DNA of 64,000 nt from Corynespora cassiicola (GCA_022059125.1 JAEUWY010000001.1:5084001-5148000); one strand, 5' to 3'. Positions 22,839-34,005 are shown, counted from the first letter of the stretch. The notes: generated by a model from the letters alone, not told the origin. A program made the numbers and translations.

Positions 22839-22977
22839 TAGCGTGTTGTATGACCGCCATTCAATCTATAGACTCTATAATTAACTCTGCCGATTCAAAA
22901 AAAAAAAAAGGTCGTGTGTCGCTAGATATCCGAGCCGGAGAGAGAACTGTAAGAACTTGGCTTACAAAGGCACGCTA
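22839..22977. repeat. Dispersed element copy 1 (MITE-like, TA...TA ends)
   Basis: 139 bp starting TAGCGTG and ending CACGCTA, so the ends are 7-bp inverted repeats (TA plus GCGTG). About 110 bp of it aligns with 45706-45814, including GCTCTATA/GACTCTATA, AACTCT, TTCAAAA, TGTGTCGC, CTAGA-ATCCGAGC and GAGAGAACT blocks. No coding capacity. It could be a small nonautonomous DNA transposon. Confidence 0.5.
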
Positions 22978-24240
22978 AAGTCACTCTGGTCTGCCATTTA
23001 CCTTGATCGTAACTACAATATGCTGAAGGCTATGACTAATAAATAAAAGAAGTGCCTATGATTGTTTACATGTTAGCAGATATTGATGTTTTCGGCTCAC
23101 AGACATGTAGAGGCTTCCCCTCTGATGAGGAATATGGTAAACTTGGTGAGCAATGTTCAGTGGTAATTTAGATATCTAGCACGAGATGGCCTTGATCAAT
23201 CAGTTCAGGTCAGTTACAGAGCTAACGGCATCAACTAGATGACGCAAGAAACATTCTAGGTATCTGAGCTGGGGGGAGAGCTAGACTACCGACAGTCTAT
23301 GAAGCAGAGCAAAGATGGCTTGCCAGAAGGCAATGAACTATGTATAAACCAATATACAGTCGCTGATCATTGTGTCACCCACACGACACTACCGAAGCCC
23401 AACATGTTCTCCCTGAGACATGACTATTCGGCCAGCTTACTCCGACTGCACGCCACACCACAGGGAAGCTCAACGATTACGTCTGAATCATCTCGCACAC
23501 AAAAACTTTCGAGGTACCGTCGGAACACGCTCCTGCAGGCTCTGGCCAAACCTTGCTGGTTCCCGCCAGACTTGCATGCTTTCTCAGCCGCACCCGCGCC
23601 TGCGCCGGCGCCTGCGGCTGCATCCACACGCCGTATTGCAGCATCAGTCGACCGCACCATCGTGTCCACGGCATACCGACACTACGGCCCGCGATGGGTT
23701 GACGACTATTGCGAGGAGATGAGGTTGCGTATGCAATTGGCATCCCTTTCCCTCGCTGATGGCAGGCTCGGTCAGCGCAAGGCACCCCACTGCCTGTCTC
23801 AGAGAGGGGCGCTGGATCGACGAACGGGAACGATGGGAGGGACAGCGATGCTCACATGCGCTAGGGGCTGCGTGCTACAGCATGCATACTGCAAAAGCAA
23901 GGCAGACAGGCAGACAGGCAAGGCGAGGCAGAGCAAACCAATGTTGCAGCGCAGGACAGCGCAGGGCAGCGGATGCAGGGCCCCCCCAGAGCCATACCCA
24001 CCTTTTTGCTTTTCGTCTTGGTAGCACGGCATGTCTCTCCAGCTCTACACGGCTGCCGTGAGATCAGCACGAGCGATTGGGACGGAGATTAAGTCTCCGG
24101 AACTGAAGACGTTTGAGTGAATTGATTTTTTTCTTACTTGAGGGTGGAGGGCTGACAGCCAGCATCATGTACGAGCGGGATGGGCTTGCTTGTGTGCATG
24201 CCCGAGGCAAAGCAAAAAAGACCTCCACCTTCACCACCAC

Positions 24241-24262
24241 CATCATCATCATCATCATCATC
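24241..24262 (+). repeat. (CAT)n microsatellite
   Basis: Seven CAT units in noncoding sequence. Confidence 0.9.
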
Positions 24263-24615
24263 ACGTGCAAGCAAAAGCGCAAGCGCAACGTAGATGCATA
24301 CCCAGGTAGGTAGGTAGGTACCTGCTCAGCTCCAAACACCCGCCATTTTGCCTTTTCCCGCAAAACCCACAGTTCGGAAGAGCGATTCCACATGCAAGGC
24401 ATCGCGGCAGAAGCCCCCCCCTCCCCCGACTCCTCCCCCTCAAAAAAAAAAGAGAGTAAAAAAGCAAACAAAAAGGGCGTCGGAGGGCTGAAAACCTTAC
24501 CGCCGCCTTAGGGCGATTAACCAGGTACCCCCCCCTTCCCTCTCCCTTCTCGGAGACTTTGGAACGTGGGCAGCCACATATCCGCCTTTTTTTTTCTTCA
24601 CCATGCGCTTGGTTC

Positions 24616-24634
24616 CGAGAGAGAGAGAGAGAGG
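24616..24634 (+). repeat. (GA)n microsatellite
   Basis: An uninterrupted GA run, continuing into a purine-rich stretch to about 24655. Confidence 0.85.
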
Positions 24635-25414
24635 AAGGAAAGGGAGGGAAGGAGCCAGGCGCGCGGCGCCCAGCGCGAAGGAATTGGATTCGGGGACTTG
24701 AGACTTGGGGCATTTAGGGGGCTGTATTGGAGCGGGTGCGAAGATGGCGTAGGGGAGGGAGGGAGGGCTCATCCACGGTTCGCTGGGCTGGGTTCCCAAA
24801 GAGGGCTAATCGACGTCGACATTGGCTCCTAGCCCGTGCCTAGTGTATGTATGTATGTAGCTTGATCCGTCCTTTCCAAGGTTCCTTCCCTTCCGCGGCG
24901 CGCGCCGGGGCGTCGGGTTTTCTTGGTGCATTGGGTCTGGTCTGGACTTGCAGATGTGTACAATGTACGCATGGGGACAACTTTTGGCTTGTACAGTACA
25001 CAAAAGAGTGTACAGGTGCTCTTCCCTCCCCTCTCTCTCACCGCTGATCTGGGCAGGGAGCGTTCCAGACTGGCTGGGCCGGGCGGATGGCCGGACTGAC
25101 TGACGTGATGAGCCGCGAGCCGATGGTACTATTGAACACGCGGTGGGGCGACAAGGCGAGCGTTCATGCGGTCTGCGGATAGATAGGGTATAGATAGGGG
25201 AATTGTTTGTTTTTTTGGCCTCTTGCAAAGTGGTTAGTGCTGAGATTTTGTGAACGTGCATGGCCCCATGGTAATGCAAGACGAGGAGGTGGTGGAGGGG
25301 GAGGAGGTGGGTTCAGGTGGGTGGGTGGATTGGACACGGACGGACGAATGTGTACGAGTGTGTGCGTACGTGTACGCGGGTCCTTTGGGGAGCCACCGAA
25401 AACCAGGCAAAAGA

Positions 25415-25446
25415 CTGCTGCTGCTGCAGCAGCAGCAGCAGCAGCA
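25415..25446. repeat. (CTG)4(CAG)n inverted trinucleotide repeat
   Basis: Four CTG units run directly into a longer CAG run, so the two halves are complementary and could fold into a hairpin. No convincing gene surrounds it. Confidence 0.85.
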
Positions 25447-26752
25447 ACATCATGGACAACAAACAACAAAGACATGCCAGCTCGGATCCCCAGTTTGCGT
25501 CTTGTAAGATCGGCCATTGTTCCCACGTGCGACAACGTCACAGGGCGTTTCACGTCTGCACATCTTCATATGTAAGCCGACGACGGGGGGAGCAACTTGT
25601 CCATTGCAGCCTCGAGCCGAGCGAGCAAACGGCAGAGTTCCTTGTCGTTAGCAGGTAGCCGAGTAATAATAGAAACGCGGCATAACAATGCAATATGGGA
25701 CCCCCTCCCCTCCTCCCCCCAGCAAGGCCCGCAGCGCGTTTTATGTATCCAACTCGGGACAATGAAGAATAACAATACATATTGCTGTTCCCCACATGCC
25801 TCTGCACGGGTGATATTCGCCTCTCCCCTGGCTTGTGGTACCTGCGTACGTGGCTCGGTAAGCATGCAGGTACCTACATGGCCAGCCTGTACGACGTAAG
25901 CAGCTCGGGACGTCTGAGAAGAGACAAGTCCAAAAAGGAACAATTGCGAAACAAGACTCCATGGAAAAAAAAAAACCTCCCCGCCCGTTCAGCGCAAAAG
26001 CCAACCATGTGTGTCGTGTGTCGTGCGAGCTGTCACAGCACCAAGGATCGCAAACCCCCTCCCTCCATCGAATCCTTCAGCGAGCGCAATGCGTCGCGCC
26101 AGGCGAGCAGAGAAGGCGAAGAAGAATAGAAGCACATAGAACACTACACGTATCAGGCACCCGATAACAGATGGGCATGCATCTCGCCGACAAAGAACGA
26201 TCGCAACCGAGCCTTCGTATCGAACGCAGACGAGACGCATCGCTTGCTCGCCACGCAGCGCAGCACAGCGCAGCATGGCTACTGTACACTCCCCATCGCC
26301 GCTCGCTCCGTAAACGAACCTCCCTCTTTCTCTCTCTCTCTCCCGCACGGCCGAGTCGGTGAGCGATCGAGGTCAAGTGGGTAAACGACTCCACTCCACC
26401 TACCTAACCTACAGACCATCCTAATCCCCCTCCCCGCCCGGAACCGCCGTGCAGGCAAATGTAATCGCTCGCTCCATCCATCCATCCAACCACGCGGCCA
26501 GTGCAGCGCACCCGAGCAAAACGTACAAGAACAAATCCCCTTCCCATGTACATACACGCGCGGCCTCACTCACTCGAGAATCATTGGCAAGCAAAGAAAA
26601 GCCCCGAGTTTCCTACAGTCGCGAGCTTGCTTCGAAGCGGAAGGTGGACAAAATAGGGGATGGTCTGTGTGCGTGCGCGTGTGGCTTGGTTGGTGGGCGA
26701 CGAGGACGTCTTGCCGCGCTGCGTTGCCCTGCGCTCGGATGAGAAGGGACAA

Positions 26753-26785
26753 GGGACTGGGACTGGAACTGGGACTGGGAGGGGG
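26753..26785 (+). repeat. GGGACT hexanucleotide repeat, G-rich
   Basis: Units GGGACT, GGGACT, GGAACT, GGGACT followed by a G-rich run; four or more G-tracts, so a G-quadruplex is possible. The same hexamer recurs at 56368-56407. Confidence 0.8.
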
Positions 26786-27644
26786 AAGGGAAGGATGCGG
26801 ACAGGGGACGGGGGAAAGGCAGCCAGGCCAGGGGCTCACAGACCAGGCGAATAGAATGGGTGGCAAATGTGAAACGTGCGAAGGGGCGGCTGAGGTGATT
26901 CAGCATTGCAGCAATCTAATCTTCGGTAATTGTATGGTCCAGCCTCGTGTTCCTCTTTTTTTTTTTTTGCTACATTTCCGCCTCGCTCGTTTGGGCAAGG
27001 AGAGAGCCGAGGGGAAAATGTAGCCATGAGGAAGCAGTCTTGGGCGGATGCGAGCAAACGACTAAAGTTTTAACGTTGGATTGGAATACTCCGTCGCCAT
27101 GCCTGATGGGTGTTTTTCTACACACAAAGGGAAGAATGCCTATCTAGCTGAAGAATAAACAATGGCGCGCGAAGTGAGGAGAAGAAGTTGCATGCGAAAC
27201 TAAAAAAGTGATAATGACGATGATGGGTAAACAAGAGACATGAACGCCCAAGGAAATAATGATATCAAAGATAATCATGACGCATCGCATCAGCCTGAGC
27301 AGCGCTTCCTCTATCCTCGCAGGTACAGAGTTGTCATAATAGAATCGAAGTGGATGCCGGTTGTACAAAGGTGAATCGACAGTGGCATTGCTTATAGTCA
27401 AGGGAGGAACAAACCCTACATGGCCCGTCTCTTCCACATCCAGACATCCATCTTCCCACAAGCCCTCCCGCACAACCCGCAACTCTCTATATTCCCTGCT
27501 TGCAATGAGAAAAACGGCAAACCCAGTTAAGGAAAAATGGCCAAGTGGCCCGCGAGAGAAGTATGTGCGAGAACCTCAAGTCCGTTCACATGATCTGTTA
27601 ACAAAGGAAACTCCGCTTCTTTTTCTCAACTCATCATGACGCGC

Positions 27645-30098
27645 TTAGAAGAGGCCGAAGCGCTTGCGGTAGCCGGAGCCGTAGCTGCCATAGCTGCCGT
27701 AGCCGTTGTCAGAGCCCTGGGAGGGGGTGGCAGAGGGGGCAGGGGTCTCGGCAGCAGCAGTGGTGGACTCGGCAGGAGTCTCGACGGGGTACTCAGCGGG
27801 AGCCGAGGAGGCGGGGACCTCAGCGGCGGCGGTGGTCGACTCAGGAGCCTCGGGGGCAGCAGTGGTCGAGGGGACCTCGGCGACAGAGGAGGCAAAGGAG
27901 AAGGCGGGGAGGCTCTCAGCGGGGGCAGTGCCGATGGGGAGAGTGGGCTTGGTCTGGGTCAAGAAGCCAGAGGAGCCGCTGGGGACAGCGACGGTGCTGT
28001 TGCCGAGAGGGAAGGGAGCAGAGGGGACGGGAGTGCCAGTGGGGTAGGCAGGGGGAGTGGTCAGACCCTCCTCAGCAGCAGGGAGCGAGCTGGGGTACTC
28101 AGCAGCAGGGGCAGAGGGGGCAGGGGTGCTGCCCTCACCCTCGCCAGCAGTGACGGTGACGGTCTCCTTGGCGGTGACGGTGACGGTGACGGGAGGGAGG
28201 CACTCGCCCTCACCAGCAGGGCCGGAAGGAGAGGCGCCAGAGGGAGAAGCACCGGACGGGGAAGAGCCTCCGTAGCCGCCAGTGGGAGCAGGGCCAGTAG
28301 GGGAAACGTCGGTGTTCTCGCCATAGACAGGGACGTCAGACTCAGCAGGGCCAGTAGGGGCAACGTCGGTGTTCTCGCCATAGGCAGGGACGTCAGACTC
28401 AGCAGGGGTGGGGAAGACAGTGATGTACTGAGTGGTGGTCGAGGTGCTGGAAAGGGTGGTGGTGCCAGTGGGAGTTCCAGTCTGCTGGGGCGAGCCGGAG
28501 CTGGCGGGGGTCTCCTCAGCTCCGGGCTGGGTAACGACAACGGTCTGGTAGAGAGTCTCGGTGGAGGTGGAGACGAGCTCAGTGGTCACGGGGCGGGCGG
28601 TGGAGCCAACACCGACGGTGTAGACGAGAGTCTCGGTGGTGACGTGAGTGATCTCGGAGACGGGGGTCTCGCCGACGGGAGAGCCAGACGAGACGGGAAC
28701 CTCAGGAACGTCAGTGGTCTTGGGGCAGACGGTGGTGGCAACGGGCACAACGGAGGTGATGAGCGAAGTGGCGCTGGCCGGGCAGTCCGTGACGGTAGGG
28801 GGGCAGGCGGTGACCGTGAAGATCTGGGTAGAGTAGATGACCGAGGTCACGAGGTCGGTGTACGAGGTAGAGTTGGCGTTGTCACCGGGGTAGACAGCAG
28901 TGGGGTAGCTGGGAGGAGCAGTGACACCAGTGCTGGGGAACAAGGGGCCGCCAGAGCTGGGGACAGCGCCAGAGCTCTCAGGCTGCTCAGGAGAAGCAGA
29001 GGTAGAGGGAAGCTCAGAAGAGACACCAGTTCCGGGGAAGGTGGGGATGGGAGCAGAGCCAGTTCCAGGGAAGGTGGGGAAGCTGGAGGGAGTCTCAGCA
29101 GCAGCGCTGGTGCCGGGAACCGAGGGGTAGATTCCAGTGCCAGGGAAGGTGGGGATGCTGGAGAGAGTGCCAACCGAGGACTCGGGCTGCTCGGGGGAGG
29201 CGGTGGTGCTCTCAGCGGGAACAACGGGAGTGGAGGCAGGAGGGGGGACCTGTCCATAGCCACCGCCGGGAGCAGAGGTAGCAGGGGTCTCTACGGGAGC
29301 AGAGGACTCGGGCTGCTCGGGAGAGGCGGTAGTGCTCTCAGCGGGAGCCGAGGAAGCAGGGGCGCTCTCGACGGGGGAGGAGGCAGCGGGAGTGCTCTCA
29401 ACGGGAACAGAGGCAACAGGAGTGCTCTCGGGAAGCTCAGGAGAGGCAGTGGTGCTCTCAGCGGGGACCTCGGGGGTGGAGGCAGGGGGAGGAACCTGGC
29501 CGTAACCACCGCCGGGAGCGGAGGTAGCGGGAGTCTCAGCAGGAGCAGAGGACTCGGGCTGCTCGGGCGAGGCAGTGGTGCTCTCAGCGGGGACAGAGGC
29601 CACGGGGGTGCTCTCAACGGGAACAGAGGCAACCGGGGTGCTCTCAACGGGAACAGAGGCAACAGGAGTGCTCTCGGGAAGCTCAGGAGAGGCAGTGGTG
29701 CTCTCGGCGGGGACCTCGGGGGTGGAGGCGGGAGGGGGAACCTCACCATAGCCACCACCGGGGGCGGAGGAAGCAGGAGCCGACTCTACGGGAGCAGAGG
29801 AGGGCTGCTCGGGGGAGGCAGTGGTGCTCTCAGCGGGGACCTCGGGCGTGGGGGTGCTCTCAACGGGAGGGACGACGGGGGTAGAGGCAACGGGAGGGAC
29901 GACCGGGGTAGAGCTCTGGACGGGGAGGGCAGTGCTGCTGGGAGCCTCGGGGGCGGCAGAGGAGACCTGGCCGTAGCCTCCACCCTCTCCGTAACCACCA
30001 TAGCCTCCGTAGCCACCATACTGGCGGCGGGAGTTGCGACGAGCCTCAGCGGCGTCAGCGGCCGCGAGGGCGGCGAGGAAAGCGACGGTAAGCTTCAT
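27645..30098 (-). CDS. Secreted Ser/Thr/Pro-rich repeat protein, probably cell wall
   Basis: A single exon, 817 aa. Residues 1-19 form a signal peptide (MKLTVAFLAALAAADAAEA), followed by RRNSRR, a possible Kex2-type site, and a Gly/Tyr stretch with GGYGGYGGYG. Residues 111-192 and 193-274 are two near-identical 82-residue units that start SAPGGGYG, with a partial third to about 308; they are built from VESTPVASVP and AESTTASPE modules. Residues ~410-460 hold the only ordered-looking domain, with YSTQIFTVTACPP and Cys at about 432, 439 and 458, a pattern known from fungal wall proteins. A VTVTVTAKETVTVTA block and another PSGAS repeat follow. The tail is again Gly/Tyr-rich and ends RKRFGLF; there is no GPI signal. 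Likely heavily O-mannosylated; function unknown. Confidence 0.85.
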   Translation of the reverse strand: MKLTVAFLAALAAADAAEARRNSRRQYGGYGGYGGYGEGGGYGQVSSAAPEAPSSTALPVQSSTPVVPPVASTPVVPPVESTPTPEVPAESTTASPEQPSSAPVESAPASSAPGGGYGEVPPPASTPEVPAESTTASPELPESTPVASVPVESTPVASVPVESTPVASVPAESTTASPEQPESSAPAETPATSAPGGGYGQVPPPASTPEVPAESTTASPELPESTPVASVPVESTPAASSPVESAPASSAPAESTTASPEQPESSAPVETPATSAPGGGYGQVPPPASTPVVPAESTTASPEQPESSVGTLSSIPTFPGTGIYPSVPGTSAAAETPSSFPTFPGTGSAPIPTFPGTGVSSELPSTSASPEQPESSGAVPSSGGPLFPSTGVTAPPSYPTAVYPGDNANSTSYTDLVTSVIYSTQIFTVTACPPTVTDCPASATSLITSVVPVATTVCPKTTDVPEVPVSSGSPVGETPVSEITHVTTETLVYTVGVGSTARPVTTELVSTSTETLYQTVVVTQPGAEETPASSGSPQQTGTPTGTTTLSSTSTTTQYITVFPTPAESDVPAYGENTDVAPTGPAESDVPVYGENTDVSPTGPAPTGGYGGSSPSGASPSGASPSGPAGEGECLPPVTVTVTAKETVTVTAGEGEGSTPAPSAPAAEYPSSLPAAEEGLTTPPAYPTGTPVPSAPFPLGNSTVAVPSGSSGFLTQTKPTLPIGTAPAESLPAFSFASSVAEVPSTTAAPEAPESTTAAAEVPASSAPAEYPVETPAESTTAAAETPAPSATPSQGSDNGYGSYGSYGSGYRKRFGLF
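29175..29768 (-). repeat. 246-bp coding tandem repeat in wall protein gene
   Basis: Two full 246-bp units (82 codons) plus a truncated third, all in frame. Copy number could vary between strains. Confidence 0.8.
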
Positions 30099-30556
30099 GT
30101 TGTAAAAATCCTTGCTCTTTTCTCAATGTGTGGACGGTCGAAGTTATACTGCAAAGAAACCGAGCAGAAATCGATTCTGCAGAATGCAGCTGTCCAGGAA
30201 GGAGTGACTGGAGTAGGTCTAAAAGAAAGACACCGCCGAAAACGACGAAAGCGAATGTGGTGAAAAAAGAACGTGAGCCTTGCGGTGGAGGGCAGAAAGC
30301 AGCAGCGGGCGGGCAGAAGATATACGGCGGGCGGGAGTGATTGCAGGAAGAGGCGCCAAGAGTGCTATTGGACGCACAGGCCGATACCCCTGGCGCAGGT
30401 AATTTCAGCCAGGTGCTCCACCGGCAGGGACCAGAGGGAGGCGGCCAGGAACGCCGTCTGGGGGCCTGCATGGAGCTGGCCAGTCATGGCGGCGGGCGGC
30501 ACGCATCGGGCGTTGGAGCCGCCTTCGGCTGCCAGAGGGCCAGCACGTTGCGGTGG

Positions 30557-30583
30557 GTGGGTGCAGTGGGTGCAGTGGGTGCA
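30557..30583 (-). repeat. Triple 9-bp tandem motif (TGCACCCAC), perfect
   Basis: Three perfect copies of GTGGGTGCA on the plus strand, about 460 bp upstream of the wall protein start; on the gene's sense strand this reads TGCACCCAC. It matches the array upstream of MLH3. Confidence 0.85.
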
Positions 30584-33500
30584 GGCTTGCACTGGCTTGC
30601 ACTGGCTGCAGCGACTCGCCGCCCAGCGACAACGTTGCAGCGCGCGCGCAGCTGGCGCCGGCGAGCAACGGCGGGCGGGACAGCAGGATGACGATGGGCA
30701 TCGTGATGCGCTGCTGTGGTGGAGAGGGTGCGCTGTGCGGTGCCCCTCGCCCATTCACCCTCGCGTCGTTGCATGTCCCCCCCCCCCCTCCCATCATGAC
30801 TCTCCCCGCCTCAACACGCCCGTCTCCTGACTCCCGCCTGTCGCCCGGCCGCTCGCCGGCGGCCGTTCCAAATTACGTTTCACTGCACTTGGCCAAAATA
30901 GAAAAATGAGCCTGGCGCAGATCCTCCCTGCTAAAACAGATACGGGCGGGTTGAGCGGGTTCCTGGCAGCGATGTGCGCCCGCCAGAGGTGAGCACAAAT
31001 GCGGCGAATCAGGGGCGCCCGGCGACGCATGCTGGGCCCCTGCCGCAGCCCGCCCGGCTTGGAGCCAGCAGACACGACCACCAGGAGCGAGCGAGCGCAC
31101 GCAGAAGCAACTCCAGCCCACCACCACCACCGGCACCACCACCATCGCTACCGCCGCCGCCGCCGCCCCCTCCACCTGTTACTCTCCGGCCGGTGGCAGA
31201 TCGCGCGTGCGCCGCAGCCATGTCCCCTCCGCTGGCGAATCTCGTGGCCGCCGCGGCAATTGGCGTGCTCCGGGCCTGCGAGCTGCCCTCCAGCCACAGC
31301 CATCAGCACGACATCGACCAGACAAGCTTCGCCTTAGCCCCATCCATCAAGGTGCGACACTGGACACTGGCCAGCCGCTGCCTGCGAGGGCGCTCAATTT
31401 GCACGGGCACGGCATTTTGATTGCGCCCACGACGCTCGCCGTCGTCCAATCTTGACATCATCGACCAAGGAGCCTTGCCTCTCTCCGCCTGTGCCTCTCT
31501 GCTGCTGCCCTCGCCCTCCCCGACCGAGCACGCAACATCGCGGCTGTTGCGAGCCACTGCCAGCCATACGGGAGCTGCGCCGCAAAATCTCCGCTGTCAC
31601 TGCTGCCTCCGCCGGGGCCGATCCCGGGGGTCCCTGTCCGGAGCCCTCTGGAACCACGCAAAATAGACGCTGCCGAAGATTCTGCGCATGAAGCACTGCC
31701 ACGACCTCTGCCTCCCTCATTGCACCTTGACACGTCCCGATGCTGAGGTTCCTCCACCTTTTGCAACCTCGGATCTTGAGACCCAACTGCCTGCACCCCG
31801 CTGCCCTCCTCATTTGCAACCTCGTGGTTTAGATGAGTGCTCACTTCCACCGTAGCGCCTCACGGCTCGCGGAACCTATGGCTGCCATGTCCCTGCTGTC
31901 TCAGCGTGATGACCCCTCCGCGCGGGAGATTGACAGTGGACCGACGCTGCCATTGCCGTCCCAACACACCTCAACTGTGGAGGCCGCCATCTTGTTGTTT
32001 CCTGCCCATCGGGCCTTTCCATCTCTCCATCTTTCTAATTCCGTCGCATCTCATTGCTAGACAGATTGCGTCAGTCCCATCGCTCTCGGCGCTCCTCCGC
32101 CGAATACAGCACAACAATCAATAAACTGTCTTTAGACCTCACATCAGATTACGAGTTTTTTTGCAAGCCTGGCGCCCCGGTTTAATATACTCGGCGCTTC
32201 TCGCTGAGCTTTGTCATTCGCCCAATCTCCGAAGGATGTATCGTGCAGAGGTCAGCCGTTCGCCTAGGTTGCTATTCTCGGAATGTGATTGTGGCTGCTC
32301 TACCTTTTCTCTACACTGTCGGATCAACACCCGGATTTCTTCACCTACAGTCCTCCCCCTGGCTCACTCAGCTCTACAAATTCTACGCGAGCCAGGAAAC
32401 CTTAATGCTGCTATAAAACTGTATCATCTCAAGCCTCCGGACACGAAGCACCCTTCGTAATCACGCCTCGGTTTCATCACAGATTTGCTCAATTCAGCCA
32501 ACAGCAGGCCTCGCTCTCTACATCTTCTCCGTTGACAGAACATCGATATGCTTGACCAAGTGCGATCCAGGCATTCCTTTCCTCACATTACCGACAATCG
32601 TTCCTCCATTCCTGGATTTACCTGTGGCGGGTGTTCCCGTCGTGTTTCGAAACCTGCATGAAACGGAACGCTTTATGCACTAAAGACTAAAGGACTACCT
32701 TTCGATGTAGAATGACCAACCAACTTTCCCATACGCCTTTCGGCATCGATTAGCTGGCTTGTCAAAAAGCGTAGCGCCACGTCAGACGTATGTAAAAGGA
32801 CATGTCCCCCCCACCAGACTCACTCTCGTTGAAACGAAAAACAACCCTACTTCACACGACGGATTTCTTGTATGCCTACGTAGATGCCGAACACAGCAAT
32901 CACCTCCGAGCTATGGGCATGTTATCCCCCATCATCGGCTTTGGAGATTTTTTGGCCCTTTCCCACTGGCTGACACAACGACTACTGAAACGGCACAGCT
33001 AGGGGATCAGCATATCCATCGCCACTGAATTCGTTTGCAACCATCGAGCTCGGAGACATGAGTTACTACTAAGGCCTCGAATAGAACAAGGTGAATTAAT
33101 TCTGTAGTGTTCCTACAGAAAATCCAGGCGGTTTGGATTTACCGGACTTTTACCGCCATATCTCATCTCCGAGCACAAGCAAGCCTCAGTCTGACAGCCG
33201 TTTTGCTTGGCTATGGCTTAATATGCCTGCTACGCGGTCCAGATCTCAAGGTAGAGCAGAGTTTGATTGATGCGTCATCCCAAGTCCAGCCCTCGCAGTT
33301 ATGATCCATCCCACCCGAACCCCGCAGCTGCCACCCAGTCCTTAATTTATCGTCGCAAAAGTCCATCACACGACCTCGAAAACGCCATTATGCGAGCTGG
33401 AATGTGCTCCGCAGATGGCCGAGGTGAATGTTTGAGATGCCTCGTAGCGTGCGGCTCTAGTCTCCATCCTTCGAGCTAAACCCGCGACAATGTCCTGATA

Positions 33501-33720
33501 CGACGTCGGGTTTCCCTCATCCGCGCTTGATAAATCTCAATATATCCGCTGCTACTCCAAAATCTGCTCCCTCGCGCCGGATAGAATACAAGACTACGGG
33601 GTACGGCCACGCCAACACGCGCCATTGCTGCTATCAGGAGATGACGTTGCCCAAGTCCGACGCCGCAATTGTGGCTTGTGTCGCTGCATACTATACGGCC
33701 CCATGGTGGTCAGACAATGT

Positions 33721-34005
33721 TCAGAAAATCGTAATAGGATTTTCCATTTCAATCTGATACCGCTCGGGATCTGAAAATGCCAGCCACCGCATGTTTATCG
33801 CATCATCGAAAGGCACATGCACGTACTGACTGATTTGTAACCCACTTCTGTCTATGGATAGGACTAAAGCTGTAGATTTAGGCTTTGGTTGAGAAAACGC
33901 TACAGGGTGTACATTTTTTACGCTACTAGCTTTCAGTCGTCTTCCGATTGTCACTCGATCAACAGCTGCATATGCACCTTCAGGCCGATACTCGATACGA
34001 TGCAT
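33721..34005 (-). CDS. Possible small hypothetical protein
   Basis: An open frame of 94 codons starting MHRIEYRPEGAYAAVDR and ending PERYQIEMENPITIF. Residue composition is balanced and free of low complexity, unlike other frames nearby, and the tail looks protein-like. I recognise no family, see no signal peptide or membrane segment and found no flanking exons. It may be a small gene, a fragment of a decayed one, or chance. Confidence 0.25.
   Translation of the reverse strand: MHRIEYRPEGAYAAVDRVTIGRRLKASSVKNVHPVAFSQPKPKSTALVLSIDRSGLQISQYVHVPFDDAINMRWLAFSDPERYQIEMENPITIF

Larger units (their letters stand above)
22601..27644. other. 5-kb convergent gap rich in simple repeats, no supported gene
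   Basis: The genes on both sides end here, yet the gap is some ten times longer than other convergent gaps in the window. It contains the dispersed element at 22839-22977 and many microsatellites: CAT, TAGG, GA, GTAT, CTG/CAG, CT and GGGACT. Open frames of up to 241 codons (23299-24024) are present but are Arg/Ala/Pro-rich and lack recognisable domains. A noncoding transcript or a decayed gene is possible. Confidence 0.5.

Noticed and set aside
23299..24024. 241-codon plus-strand open frame in the 5-kb gap
   Set aside because: Arg/Ala/Pro-rich with no domain, no splice context and no family resemblance; kept only as part of the gap description.
27636..30263. 875-codon open frame on the plus strand, antisense to the wall protein gene
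   Set aside because: It is Gly/Arg/Ser-rich low complexity mirrored from the Ser/Thr/Pro codons of the repeat gene. The minus strand has a signal peptide, organised repeats and a Cys domain; the plus frame has no start context or domain.
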